NCBI RefSeq assembly: GCF_002906655.1
Contig: NZ_CP025795.1
Location: 124,001-188,000 of the forward strand
Direction: 5' to 3'
Source: Vibrio hyugaensis
GTDB lineage: Bacteria > Pseudomonadota > Gammaproteobacteria > Enterobacterales > Vibrionaceae
DNA length: 64,000 bases
Positions within the stretch are counted from its first letter, which is position 1. Every line of letters starts with the position of its first letter. The notes beneath the pieces were generated by a model. It searched no databases, was not told where the DNA came from, and worked only from the letters and a program-made list of their open reading frames with translations. This document shows, in pieces, positions 52,301-59,673 of the stretch. The translations under genes were made by a program, and so were the position numbers.

Positions 52301-53832
52301 TCAATATTGATCGTAAAAAGTCTAACGCCTCCGGACAAACGGCTTCATTTGACCGTCAAGTTCGCTACTTACATAGTGACGCTCTAGGTTCAAACGATCT
52401 GATCACCGATCTATGGGGCAATGTCGTCGATCGCAAGAATTACGATGCTTGGGGTAAAGAGCGTTATTTTGAGTGGGATAAAGAAGCGAACTATCTAGAA
52501 CAAGATCCAATGGTAAATCGTGGCTATACCGGGCATGAGCAAGTCGATGAAATCGGACTTATTCATATGAATGCTCGTATGTATGACGCGACGTTGGGGC
52601 GTTTTATTAGTGCTGATAGCTTTATTCAAGCCCCTAGCAATAGTCAGTCGTTCAACCGTTATAGTTACGTTCAGAATAACCCGATGAAATATACGGACCC
52701 TTCTGGTCATTTCTTTAAGAAGATTTTTAAAGAGATAAAACGAGCGTTCAAAAAGGTTGGCAAATTTCTTAAGAAGAATTGGCGTATGCTTGCTGCCGTA
52801 GCAGTTGCAGTTGTTGCCCCTTATGCTGCCGCAATTGTTTTTGAAGTAACCGCTATCGCTAGCTTAACTGCAGGGCAACTTGTTGTTACGGGTTTTGCTG
52901 CCGGAGCTGTGTCTGGGGCTATAACCGGAAGATCATTTAAGTCCGCTCTGATTGGAGGAATGTCGGGTGCTATGTTTGCCACACTTCACAATTTTATTCC
53001 TTCCGGCGCATATGAAGCTGCGGGTAAAATGGTCGCTCACGGAATGGCTGGTGGTATGTCATCTGTGATGCAAGGTGGTTCCTTTGGGGATGGTTTTATT
53101 TCGGCTGCTGTGATGCAAGGAATCAGCTTAAGCCCACTTGGAGGAGCAATGGATGCGCTCAGTAGTGTAGAATTAAATAACCAAATATATAATGCTGCAA
53201 TGAGTGCAGCTATTGGAGGCACCGTTTCAGTCCTAACCGGAGGTAAATTCAAGAATGGTGCGGTAAGCGCTGCATTTTCTAGGATGTTGAATGATCAGGT
53301 TGCGGGAGGGGGCGGTTCTGAATTAATTGATTCAAATTTAGCGGACAATCTTGGGTTAAACGATGAATCGACGTCATTTTTGCAAATAGGGCTAAATGTT
53401 CCATCGTCTGTCATTGAGTTTTTTGGTGGAGACACCGGAGGAGCAGATATTGGATTGCACATAGGTTTATTGAAATTGAATTCGGCGAAGCACGAGTATG
53501 GTATCTTTTTAACAAAATCTGCTCTCGGTGGTGCGTCTATTCCTGGTACCTCTGGAGATGTTTGGAAAGGTTCTCTAAAGTTTCTAAATGTTGATCTAGG
53601 CCGACACGGCGGAAACTTTAACGATTTCTCTGGTAACTCAAGCGGGGGGGATCTTTCATTTGGAGCATTTGGTACAAGTATGGGTATTAGTGATTCTGGA
53701 AAGGGGTATGGTTCTGTAGGAATACGGGCTGGAGTCGGTAGTTCTGTTGGGAGATCTACTACTGAAGTTCTTTCAGTTGGACAAGATGGTGTAAAACTAT
53801 ATAGCTCCGGGTGTTCGGGATTTGTTTGTTAG
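46324..53832 (+). CDS. Giant secreted SpvB/FG-GAP/RHS protein with unique C-terminus
   Basis: A 2502-residue protein with signal peptide (ending SIQAV). Order: SpvB/TcaC-like N-terminus (about 20-110, YQLPISVPKGRGGNTP and LSLVYSSGG); seven FG-GAP-like repeats (about 320-650, W-xD-x-N-x-G-xx-DYCR), each with a cysteine pair; a TcdB-like middle part (about 675-760); repeated module at about 863-950 and 1600-1676; YD repeats (about 1170-1460 and 1730-1990); RHS core (about 2010-2130, YTGHEQVDEIGLIHMNARMYD then LGRFISAD); and a 370-residue tip of basic, glycine-zipper and strand-rich segments ending GCSGFVC. Such shells enclose and release C-terminal toxins. The tip is unrecognised. RBS AAGGAAAG. 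Clearly a foreign, accessory gene. Confidence 0.88.
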   Translation: MSRLSMLFLSVFAFSIQAVEIGTLPGELVVQSGTAQYQLPISVPKGRGGNTPQLSLVYSSGGTPSGVIGSGFSLTGMPTISRCGSQKTIDSQVLAVQYDELDNFCLDGSRLIVTEGANAKKGSVYRPYMEDYSKVVLRKDASLADSSFTAYTKAGDILTFGKKLDNATWLLTRVDDRTGKNPINYHYNTIGQIQNITYDIFNIVFVYIEADKVQSRDTTQTYFNKVNGVVRKGNKQLSKIEIKANNQLKNYYELRRRGVSQDDSNSVLAQQILGISYCHSAGKCLPETTFEWYQNKPENFQFEKSINHWGGATDGETEWFFDVNADQKQDYCRPRYSSNIFVKNLICQFDVKSKSSSDVTYALHPVLFMDKWKQWVDFNGNGVPSLCGLFEDKIHCSEFLPSGDIEKYSIPITNSGMGKDWTWAFDFTGNGRPDFCRRGTKNELICSENNGLNTFTNTHTITDITWGKSEETWWADIDGNGFQDLCSATKTGKDAELTCTRFNAGRIIAKNQKLALNDLGFSDRRWWVDVNGDGADDYCRATGKSSGNGSNLTCSLGSLGHINKFDNDINLEGDIDGDWNGNWGVENRRWWLDLNQDGRSDYCRMSKSSKALRCTNIFAENNLSFFSGSDTTNHRFWILDFNQNGYLDYCRQVGASSGSGSFLQCDEFDQRTTAQPRLKSVTNGLGFKSSVEYARHQDVGSATWPTKLTYPYVPSNPNAPVVSTLSADDGIGGKVHTQFRYGPGRFHLQGEGHSGFAWIKQAQFGADDLHIKGREVIYRTDFPYTQSVSEAKEFILPTLSTNGLNWNFSESGTLLNYSKTEYAHKNSGKSGQIIRVEAAQGGAYLPNNEFGYYEQYSYQGKTYLKVPDTFVPIAGEILVPIFLPSNDVYVLEDKSSSEVIDGSYTIYDAKLVKLSQSQVAHILPHLSHSSSKWYVNDSNHDGSLDLANYAQLSKKRLTVYQTKETSSSYDLNGRLLSTVETTQGRLDEYGNVGLLEIKTTAKNPVTQKEETFTQRTESIYSNNPTSWILGRLSQSTVTHIAPNGDQEKRTSKFGYDTSTGYLTKEIIEPGDKLSVTKNYALNSEGEVETTSISAWAGDKKGTETRSGSSVINYNGLNVEVVSTNAKGFATRSNTNRLTGSTTAFDINGLESRVFVDGFGRTVQTRTKSQNGFNNTYTKYYPTSDSQCRASGTVPSQAVYCVVTQTDGLGTSITYLDVLEREVRKASLGLNNKWVIKDSFYNSKGQLYKVTRPYFVGETPQYSITHYDKLGRVQSISEPGPAGEKPSWIKFSYGPLTVTETDALTRSKTTYSNAMGWEIKVAQPEGATVEKTYSPIGKLLTATGADGAAIVNRYDKLGNKYYTDDPDLGNWTYKHNGFGELISQTDAKGQTTTMDYDVLGRMTSRATQTITEVSGKKKTEVETSSWIYDTYGKHLWKGALLRETKLGYTKNLTYTSLGQVDTEQVITASHTFSRSFEYNNLGQLEKEIRPNQFSLHYDYDSKTGINTGVWGDKSQVKLTFSDAEYRQVIQPLINEAMSKSRSYLSKANELIKQVNVYDARVAEYEILRDKIQHVAGGTSEIYEHVYGKALDVFAAANGAQYLQVPDNFVLIAQDIAIPLYAPPAFHLKLEGNSISKVSLDEWRAIESSLTPSNTTVFYGDFDGSGQAGITEVPVGRDHPLYDSEIRQQFNRLHNLAAEIQRLEYVRNDLHQKASNYVSAAQQLVSLAKQTELIATRYQTMSADSKLESEALEGLESEHLNKGRIYYWTLNGLDAEGRVRAELYGNGLANLYDYHEGTGQLLNITTQDGTKSIRALHYVYDRMDNVKRRTDLINNIDEYYDYDNLDRLESNVINGLSGKHRQNAQFYKTYSVSYNSAGNIDYKSDVGHYKYDDPDHVHAVTKAGNKQYTYDANGNMLSGDNRAFTWTGFNKPSKITRGSQWVSFSYDNNRQRYFKQNQDGDKTWYLGKAYERIERSNGEVEHKQFISGGGKLVAVNIDRKKSNASGQTASFDRQVRYLHSDALGSNDLITDLWGNVVDRKNYDAWGKERYFEWDKEANYLEQDPMVNRGYTGHEQVDEIGLIHMNARMYDATLGRFISADSFIQAPSNSQSFNRYSYVQNNPMKYTDPSGHFFKKIFKEIKRAFKKVGKFLKKNWRMLAAVAVAVVAPYAAAIVFEVTAIASLTAGQLVVTGFAAGAVSGAITGRSFKSALIGGMSGAMFATLHNFIPSGAYEAAGKMVAHGMAGGMSSVMQGGSFGDGFISAAVMQGISLSPLGGAMDALSSVELNNQIYNAAMSAAIGGTVSVLTGGKFKNGAVSAAFSRMLNDQVAGGGGSELIDSNLADNLGLNDESTSFLQIGLNVPSSVIEFFGGDTGGADIGLHIGLLKLNSAKHEYGIFLTKSALGGASIPGTSGDVWKGSLKFLNVDLGRHGGNFNDFSGNSSGGDLSFGAFGTSMGISDSGKGYGSVGIRAGVGSSVGRSTTEVLSVGQDGVKLYSSGCSGFVC

Positions 53833-53840
53833 GCTTTAAT

Positions 53841-54062
53841 ATGATGACAATTGTTAGTGTTTTATTAGTTATTCTTAATATGATTTTGGTTTTTCTGTGT
53901 ATCTTTGGTGCAATAAAAACTGTTTACTATCTATTTCGCGATTATCGAAAGTTTGTGAGAAATTTGTTGATGACCTTCTTACTTTTTTCTATGTCAGTTC
54001 TATTATTTTCTATCTTGTCAAATAATGCGGAGCTTTTGAATATCGAGATTATTGATGGTTAA
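53841..54062 (+). CDS. Small two-helix membrane protein, candidate immunity partner
   Basis: A 73-residue protein from ATG 53841, 8 bp after the RHS stop (the frame is also open from 53811, overlapping the RHS end). Two hydrophobic helices (about 3-27 and 40-58) flank a basic loop (FRDYRKFVR). Position directly after the toxin-like C-terminus is where immunity genes of RHS proteins sit. A membrane immunity protein would imply a membrane- or periplasm-acting tip. Inference only. Confidence 0.6.
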   Translation: MMTIVSVLLVILNMILVFLCIFGAIKTVYYLFRDYRKFVRNLLMTFLLFSMSVLLFSILSNNAELLNIEIIDG

Positions 54063-54202
54063 GCTTAAAGTTTTGGTGCTCAACATTGAAGCTAAGACTG
54101 TAGGTGTTTGTTGAGTTGTTAATAAAAAACATAGTGAAAAGTGTTAATGTTTTTAACTCAAAGCCTTCTCTTTACTTTTGGTTTTTTAAACTATTATTGG
54201 AA

Positions 54203-54568
54203 ATGAATATGACAAGGAATACAAGAGTTTTAAGCTACCTATTGATGTGTTGCTTTCCGCTATCTTCAGTTGCTGGATACGTCTCTCTCAATGACATAGA
54301 AGTGATTTCTGTAATGGGAGGATATGGACATGATGGGATGTTTTTCGAGTCGTCAAAGGATATTCCCAACCCTGCAGATTGTCCTAATAATAAAAACGCG
54401 AAGAAAACTATTGCAGTTGTGCCCGCGAACAGTGTCGTTAGTCATGTCATGTCGATTGCTTTAGCTGCACAAACTACCAAAGCAAAAGTAGATGTTCATA
54501 TTTATGATGACAAGTGTTTTGAAGGTTGGCCTGTTTTAAGACGAATCAAAATTAAACAGGCACCCTAA
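54203..54568 (+). CDS. Small secreted protein of the island family, member 14 (distal)
   Basis: A 121-residue protein from ATG 54203 (ATG 54209 also possible), signal peptide ending SSVAG. Layout: EVISVMGGYGHDGMFFESS, Cys in ADCPNNKN, the core HVMSIALAAQTTKAKVDVHI, and Cys in DKCFEGWPVLRRIKI. It clearly belongs to the same family as the 40.2-45.0 kb array but lies beyond the RHS gene on the plus strand. Function unknown. Confidence 0.77.
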   Translation: MNMTRNTRVLSYLLMCCFPLSSVAGYVSLNDIEVISVMGGYGHDGMFFESSKDIPNPADCPNNKNAKKTIAVVPANSVVSHVMSIALAAQTTKAKVDVHIYDDKCFEGWPVLRRIKIKQAP

Positions 54569-54593
54569 AGACAGATAACCTTTCATCACAAAC

Positions 54594-54623
54594 AAAAAGC
54601 CGATGTAGATACATCGGCTTTTT
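54594..54623. terminator. Bidirectional terminator at the island's right edge
   Basis: AAAAAGCCGATGT, AGAT loop, ACATCGGCTTTTT, a perfect 13-bp stem with T runs on both strands. It lies between member 14 and the convergent mechanosensitive channel gene. Confidence 0.93.
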
Positions 54624-54629
54624 AGTGGG

Positions 54630-55229
54630 TTATTTCTTTCTGCGGGTATAAATGCGTGAGGTGGTTTTTGGCTCCTCAGGCTTGGCTTTTTCTTTTGCCA
54701 GTTTTAAGACCGCTTTTTGTAGCATCAAGTTGTTTGGGTAAGTGATTAGGTTGCCATTGTCGTGCTTAATCAACACATGGAACATGCGGATTTCCTGAAT
54801 CTCACCACTGATGTCTTCGTCTTTATCTACCACTTTAATTCGGTCACCGACACGGTATGGGAAGACAAAGAAAATCAGAAAGCTTGCTGTAATGTTACTA
54901 AGAATCGACCATTGCGCGATGAAAGCCACACCTAATACTGCGAAAATCGATGATAGGAACAGCGACACATCGCCATAGCCAATACCAGTAACGATCGCGA
55001 AAATCGACACAAACACGAACAAAAACGCGACGTTGAAGCAACGCTGTATAAAGCTCAGGCGCGCTTTTTTAACCCCTTTGGATTCTGCTAAATTCAGAAT
55101 GGCACGGTTAGCGATTTTCTTCAGTACACGATAAGCAATCAGAATGATGACGCCCATCAACACTTTATAGCCAATAGAGCCAGCCGTGAAATACTGGCTG
55201 ATTTGCTCTAGATGCATCCAATGATTCAT
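54630..55229 (-). CDS. MscS-like mechanosensitive channel, short form
   Basis: A 199-residue inner-membrane protein. Three hydrophobic segments near 18-38, 65-90 and 90-120 precede the MscS beta domain (SILSNITASFLIFFVFPYRVGDRIKVVDK, EIQEIRMFHVLI, TYPNNLMLQKAVLKL). It is shorter than MscS (286 in Escherichia coli) because the C-terminal alpha/beta domain is replaced by a basic tail. It probably gates in response to membrane tension. Monocistronic. Confidence 0.88.
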   Translation of the reverse strand: MNHWMHLEQISQYFTAGSIGYKVLMGVIILIAYRVLKKIANRAILNLAESKGVKKARLSFIQRCFNVAFLFVFVSIFAIVTGIGYGDVSLFLSSIFAVLGVAFIAQWSILSNITASFLIFFVFPYRVGDRIKVVDKDEDISGEIQEIRMFHVLIKHDNGNLITYPNNLMLQKAVLKLAKEKAKPEEPKTTSRIYTRRKK

Positions 55230-55425
55230 TTCTTCAACTCGAGAATATTAAGAAGGCGCGTGTTATAGCCGATTTTGTCTCTCAAGTAATTATAAATTTC
55301 GCTTCCGCATGAGATTTGTTTTGAACAAATGTTGAGCTATATCTCAGTTCCGAATTGAGAAGAGACGAACTCTGATATCTGGTGTGTTGGCTGCTGCTAA
55401 TCTAGAAACGGAGCTTACGATCGTT

Positions 55426-55560
55426 ATGGAAAATGGTAGGGATGCGATGGAAGAAGATGAAAGGGCAATCATGGGATTAGTGGCTATTGTTGGCTTTGTA
55501 TTACTTTGGATATTTCTCGAAGAGTTTGGATACTTTGGATTACTGACTATCAATAAATAA
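55426..55560 (+). CDS. Possible 44-residue membrane miniprotein
   Basis: A short frame reads MENGRDAMEEDERAIMG followed by a single strong membrane helix (LVAIVGFVLLWIFLEEFGYF) and ends at 55558. An internal ATG at 55453 has AGGG closer to it and may be the start instead. The acidic N-terminus followed by one helix looks protein-like, and a terminator follows at once. No family recognised. The opposite-strand frame here (55344-55601) is low-complexity and rejected. Confidence 0.45.
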   Translation: MENGRDAMEEDERAIMGLVAIVGFVLLWIFLEEFGYFGLLTINK

Positions 55561-55600
55561 GCCCCGCGAAACACTGGGTTCAACGGGGCTTTGATTTTCA
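55559..55600. terminator. Terminator between the miniprotein and the T1SS ATPase gene
   Basis: AAGCCCCG and CGGGGCTT pair perfectly around a 17-nt loop, followed by TGATTTTCATTTT. Probably shared by the two convergent genes. Confidence 0.7.
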
Positions 55601-55617
55601 TTTTGTGCGGTTTAGCA

Positions 55618-57732
55618 CTAGCTGACGGCGCGAACTTTACCTTGCTTCAAGTCGTTCAGTACTTGCGCTTTCGGACCATCAGCAATCACGCTGCCTTTTT
55701 CCATCACTATTACGCGATCAACAATATCGAGCATTGAAGTTTTGTGAGTAATCAAAATCAGCGTTTCGCTCGGTTTTAGCTGTGCTAACTGATGTTTGAT
55801 GTGCATTTCTGAACGGTTATCCATTGCACTGGTTGGTTCATCCATTAAGAGCACGGGAGGACGCCCCAAGAACGCGCGTGCAATTGTCACAGCTTGACGT
55901 TGACCACCAGATAACATGCCGCCACCTTCGCCCACTTGACGCTCTAGACCCGCTGGATCTGATTGAGTAAAGGCGGTGACACCTGCACGGTTTGCGGCGT
56001 CTAATACGTCGCGGTCATCGGTGAGCGGACGACCTAGGGTAATATTGTCGCGAATAGAACCGAAGAACAGATTCGAATCTTGCGGTACACAGCCAATATT
56101 GCGTCGTACGTCCACATGGTGAAGCTGTTCGATGTCTGTGTCATCAATACGCACGTGACCTTCTGTCGGCTTGTACAGACCCATTATCAGGCGTTCTAGT
56201 GTGGTTTTACCCGAACCAATACGGCCGATGATTGCGACTTTTTCACCTGGATTAATCGTTAGGCTTAAATCACGAATCGATGCCACTGGCGCATCTGGGT
56301 AATGGAAGGTCACTCGGTCAATCTCAATCTTACCTTGAACGATAGGACGGTGAATGTAGCGTTTACCTTCTTCTTGCTCGTCTGGCATTTCCATCACTTG
56401 ATTAATGATGGTCATCGAAGACTTCGCTTGGTTGTAGCGTGTAGACAACAATGAAAGCTGAACCATTGGACCAATTGCACGACCACTTAGCATGGTTGCT
56501 GCAATCAAGCCACCCATCGTCAAATCGCCGTTTGAGATGAGATAAACACCCAGAATGATCATGCCGACGTTACTACTTTGTTGAACAAAGCCCGCTGCAT
56601 TTTGAATGCTGTCGGTAATACGACGGCTCTTAATGTTCCAGTTTGCCATGTGCGCCACCGCCTCTTCCCAACGGTATTGGAATTGGCTTTGTGCACTTAG
56701 CATTTTCACCGTTTCTAAGCCAGATAAGCTCTCAATCAAGTTGGCGTACTTTTGTGAAGCAAGGCGAGAACCTTCTTCAATTGAGCGGCGCAGTGGACCT
56801 TGAATCAACGCCGAGTGAATCATCAGAATCACCACACCAATCATTGGCACGTAAACCAGATCGCCCGCCATCAGCCAGATGATGACTAGGAACAAAATCG
56901 CGAAAGGTAAGTCGATCAGAGCACTCACGGTTGCAGAGGTGAAGAATTCACGAATCGATTCGAACTCTTGTAAGTGGCGAGCAAACGCACCCACTGAAGG
57001 TGGTTTGGACTCCATTCGGATGCCCATCACTTTGCTGAACAGCTTTGAAGAAATCAGGATGTCGGATTTCTTACCCGCAACATCAATAAAGTAGTTACGC
57101 AGTGATTTGAGCAAGAAATCAAACAAGAACACCACGAAGATACCGCTTGCAAGCACCCACAAAGTTTCAAACGCGAGGTTTGGTACTACCTTGTCGTACA
57201 CCAAGCGAGTGAACATTGGTGCAGCAATAGCGAAGATATTGATGAGGATAGAAGCGATAAGCACATCGCGGTAGATGCGTTTCGATTGCCACAAGGTTGA
57301 CCAAAACCAGTGACCTTCTTTGGTTTTGAGCACTTCGGGAGAGCGCTCATCATATCGAAATTGTTTTTTAACTAAAAAGTAGCGACCAGTGTACTGCGCA
57401 AGTAGTTCTTCTAGAGGGATGGAGATAGGCACCAAACCGCTTTCTAGGGTGGTGATCTCTGCTTCTTGTGTCTCCAAATTAATACTATTGAGGACGCAAG
57501 AATCACCACCTTTAAGAAGTAAGATAGCCGGCAGAATTAGGCTAGAGATTTTGTCTAATTCTGCACGGTTTTCCTTGGCAACCAATCCGGCCCTTTCCGC
57601 CGCTCTCGGTAGCAGAAACGGTGTGAGCTTACCCTCAGAGAGTGGAAGCCCATTAATTAGCGCTTCCGGAGAGTTGGCTAAACCGTAATAACGGCTAACG
57701 TAAATCAGCGAGTTCAGTAAAGGGTCTTTCAT
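55618..57732 (-). CDS. Type I secretion system permease/ATPase (LapB/LssB-like)
   Basis: A 704-residue ABC exporter. An N-terminal C39-like domain without a catalytic cysteine (about 1-130) is followed by a six-helix membrane domain (about 155-430) and an ATPase domain: Walker A GRIGSGKTT, signature LSGGQRQAVTIA, VLLMDEPTSAMD and ITHK. It would export a large repeat adhesin with the HlyD-type adaptor at 60467 and a TolC-type outer membrane channel that is not encoded here. It follows lapD by 18 bp, transcribed from lapC onwards. Confidence 0.93.
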   Translation of the reverse strand: MKDPLLNSLIYVSRYYGLANSPEALINGLPLSEGKLTPFLLPRAAERAGLVAKENRAELDKISSLILPAILLLKGGDSCVLNSINLETQEAEITTLESGLVPISIPLEELLAQYTGRYFLVKKQFRYDERSPEVLKTKEGHWFWSTLWQSKRIYRDVLIASILINIFAIAAPMFTRLVYDKVVPNLAFETLWVLASGIFVVFLFDFLLKSLRNYFIDVAGKKSDILISSKLFSKVMGIRMESKPPSVGAFARHLQEFESIREFFTSATVSALIDLPFAILFLVIIWLMAGDLVYVPMIGVVILMIHSALIQGPLRRSIEEGSRLASQKYANLIESLSGLETVKMLSAQSQFQYRWEEAVAHMANWNIKSRRITDSIQNAAGFVQQSSNVGMIILGVYLISNGDLTMGGLIAATMLSGRAIGPMVQLSLLSTRYNQAKSSMTIINQVMEMPDEQEEGKRYIHRPIVQGKIEIDRVTFHYPDAPVASIRDLSLTINPGEKVAIIGRIGSGKTTLERLIMGLYKPTEGHVRIDDTDIEQLHHVDVRRNIGCVPQDSNLFFGSIRDNITLGRPLTDDRDVLDAANRAGVTAFTQSDPAGLERQVGEGGGMLSGGQRQAVTIARAFLGRPPVLLMDEPTSAMDNRSEMHIKHQLAQLKPSETLILITHKTSMLDIVDRVIVMEKGSVIADGPKAQVLNDLKQGKVRAVS

Positions 57733-57750
57733 CCTTGGTATACCTTTTCT

Positions 57751-59673
57751 TTATTCCTTGTCGACGATGAAACCTTGGAAGACCTCGACGAAGTGCTCGG
57801 TGAGGAAGTCCAACTGAATCTGCGTTTCTACACGTGATGCAATCGTCGTGATACCCAAGTTGTGAGCGGTTCGCGAGATCGAAGTCAGCGTGAATTTCTG
57901 TTTTTCGTCATGCAAGTTGTGCGTGAACAGGTAATCCAGTTTTACGTAATTCGGGCGGAACTCCTGAATGTACTCAAGTGACTGGAAGTTACGACCATAG
58001 TTGTCAACACCGAATTCTGCGCCTGACTGACGAATGGCATTACACAGTAGTGCCGTATGGTGTGGATGGTCGATGAAACACGCTTCTGGAACCTCAAAGT
58101 GCAGCATTGGCGCAACTTTCGAGTGTTTCTCTAGCATGCTGGTGGTCCAACGAATGAACGAAGGTTGCGACAAGCTGCTTTGTGCAATGTTGATGGCAAC
58201 GGGTTCGTTCAACTCACCGCTTTCTAGCATTTTAATCATCGACTCAATGACGTATTGGTCGAAGATGTTGGTGGCATCAAGCTGCTCTAAAGCAAACAGG
58301 TATTGGTTGGCACGGAAGGTCTCGCCATCTTTTTCGATACTAGAGAACACCTCGTTGTGGAATACCTTGCCCCATGTGTTTTTCGCAGATTGAAAACGGA
58401 ATTTAATCCAATCACCGTGAATCGCTTCTTCAACCAGCGCTTTCCATTGCTGCTTACCCATTAGGTTAGAAGAGTTTTCACCACCCACGAAGCCGTAAGC
58501 TCTGTCTGGTTGCGCTTTTGCTTTCGATAGTGCGTTATCCACCATGGAAAGCACTTCTGAGCGTGTTTTCTGATCTTTACTGTGTGCCACGCCGAGCGAA
58601 GCTTTTGGTTTAGCAAGGCCGGTTGGATCTGTGTTCAGACCATTCACACAGTTGACGATGCTATCCGCTAGGATGCGCAGTTCACTTTCATCCATGTGTG
58701 GGAATAACAGACCGAATTCGTCGCTTGATAGACGAGCAATGGTTGCTCCTGGTACATCGATGGTGTTTTTAAGACGTTGAGACAACTCTTTCACGTGGGC
58801 ATCAGCGCGTTGGTAGTCTTTCGTTTCGTAGATGTCACCAATGTACTCTGCATGGAGTAGCGCGATACCCCCTTGCGTTTGTTCTGCCAACCATTGGTCA
58901 ACTTGGTTGATGTAGAACGAGCGGTTACCTAGTTTGGAGATCGGATCTAGGTAAGCTTGTGCACGCAGACGCTGCGCTTCTTTCGCTTGTTCTTTGAATG
59001 ACAGTTCAATCTGAGCCGACATCATATTGATACCGTCTACGACTGCAATGAGGTCTTTGGTCTTTGGACGAGCAAGCGGGTCACCAAATTGGTTGTTGGC
59101 GATTTCGTGCATTTTCTTCACGATGGCTGCTAAAGGTTTGAGTGAGCGACGTAGGATGTAAGAAATCGCGACTAAACCCGCTAGGAAGATCACGCCAAAT
59201 GCCGTCAGTAGGCGAATAAACCCTTGCCATAGCTGTTCGTATGCCGCGCCAGGATGGCTGATGATTTCCACCTCAGCCAGTTGCATCCAGCCACTGGTAA
59301 CCACACGCTTGTCGTGAATCGCTTTAAATAGATTCAGGTCGATAAACCACTGCGGGACATGGCTTGGCTTTACTGGGTACGAGCGCACGATCTGGTAATC
59401 CGAATCTAACGCGGTGAGACGTACGACAGAATAAGTACTGCCGTCAAACAACGCATTAATCACGGACTCGACTGCCACCTTATCTTTATCTTTTAGATAC
59501 GGTGCCAATGCTAAACCAACGGTGTTAATGGTGTTGTTGACCTCTGAACGTTGCTGCTGCTCTAAGCTGTCTCGAGTAGTGTTGAACTGGATTACGAATA
59601 CTGATGCCATCAAAAGTAAAAAGACCGTAACCATTCCCACTACAAGCTTCTTATATAGGGTCATGTTTTTCAC
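57751..59673 (-). CDS. lapD: LapD-like c-di-GMP receptor (degenerate GGDEF-EAL)
   Basis: A 640-residue inner-membrane protein. Membrane helices near 9-29 and 150-170 enclose the LapD/MoxY-type periplasmic domain (about 30-150) with the GW motif in TSGWMQLAEV. HAMP, a GGDEF domain with SSDEF in the active loop, and an EAL-like domain (FEVPEAC in place of EAL) follow, so both enzymes look inactive. By analogy with Pseudomonas, c-di-GMP-bound LapD sequesters LapG and so keeps a surface adhesin attached. It overlaps lapG by 4 bp. Confidence 0.92.
   Translation of the reverse strand: MKNMTLYKKLVVGMVTVFLLLMASVFVIQFNTTRDSLEQQQRSEVNNTINTVGLALAPYLKDKDKVAVESVINALFDGSTYSVVRLTALDSDYQIVRSYPVKPSHVPQWFIDLNLFKAIHDKRVVTSGWMQLAEVEIISHPGAAYEQLWQGFIRLLTAFGVIFLAGLVAISYILRRSLKPLAAIVKKMHEIANNQFGDPLARPKTKDLIAVVDGINMMSAQIELSFKEQAKEAQRLRAQAYLDPISKLGNRSFYINQVDQWLAEQTQGGIALLHAEYIGDIYETKDYQRADAHVKELSQRLKNTIDVPGATIARLSSDEFGLLFPHMDESELRILADSIVNCVNGLNTDPTGLAKPKASLGVAHSKDQKTRSEVLSMVDNALSKAKAQPDRAYGFVGGENSSNLMGKQQWKALVEEAIHGDWIKFRFQSAKNTWGKVFHNEVFSSIEKDGETFRANQYLFALEQLDATNIFDQYVIESMIKMLESGELNEPVAINIAQSSLSQPSFIRWTTSMLEKHSKVAPMLHFEVPEACFIDHPHHTALLCNAIRQSGAEFGVDNYGRNFQSLEYIQEFRPNYVKLDYLFTHNLHDEKQKFTLTSISRTAHNLGITTIASRVETQIQLDFLTEHFVEVFQGFIVDKE

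Noticed and set aside
40110..54623. Prophage or transposon
   Set aside because: No integrase, transposase, structural phage genes or terminal repeats were seen.
55344..55601. 85-residue minus-strand open frame
   Set aside because: Serine- and isoleucine-rich low-complexity translation, opposite a better plus-strand miniprotein.
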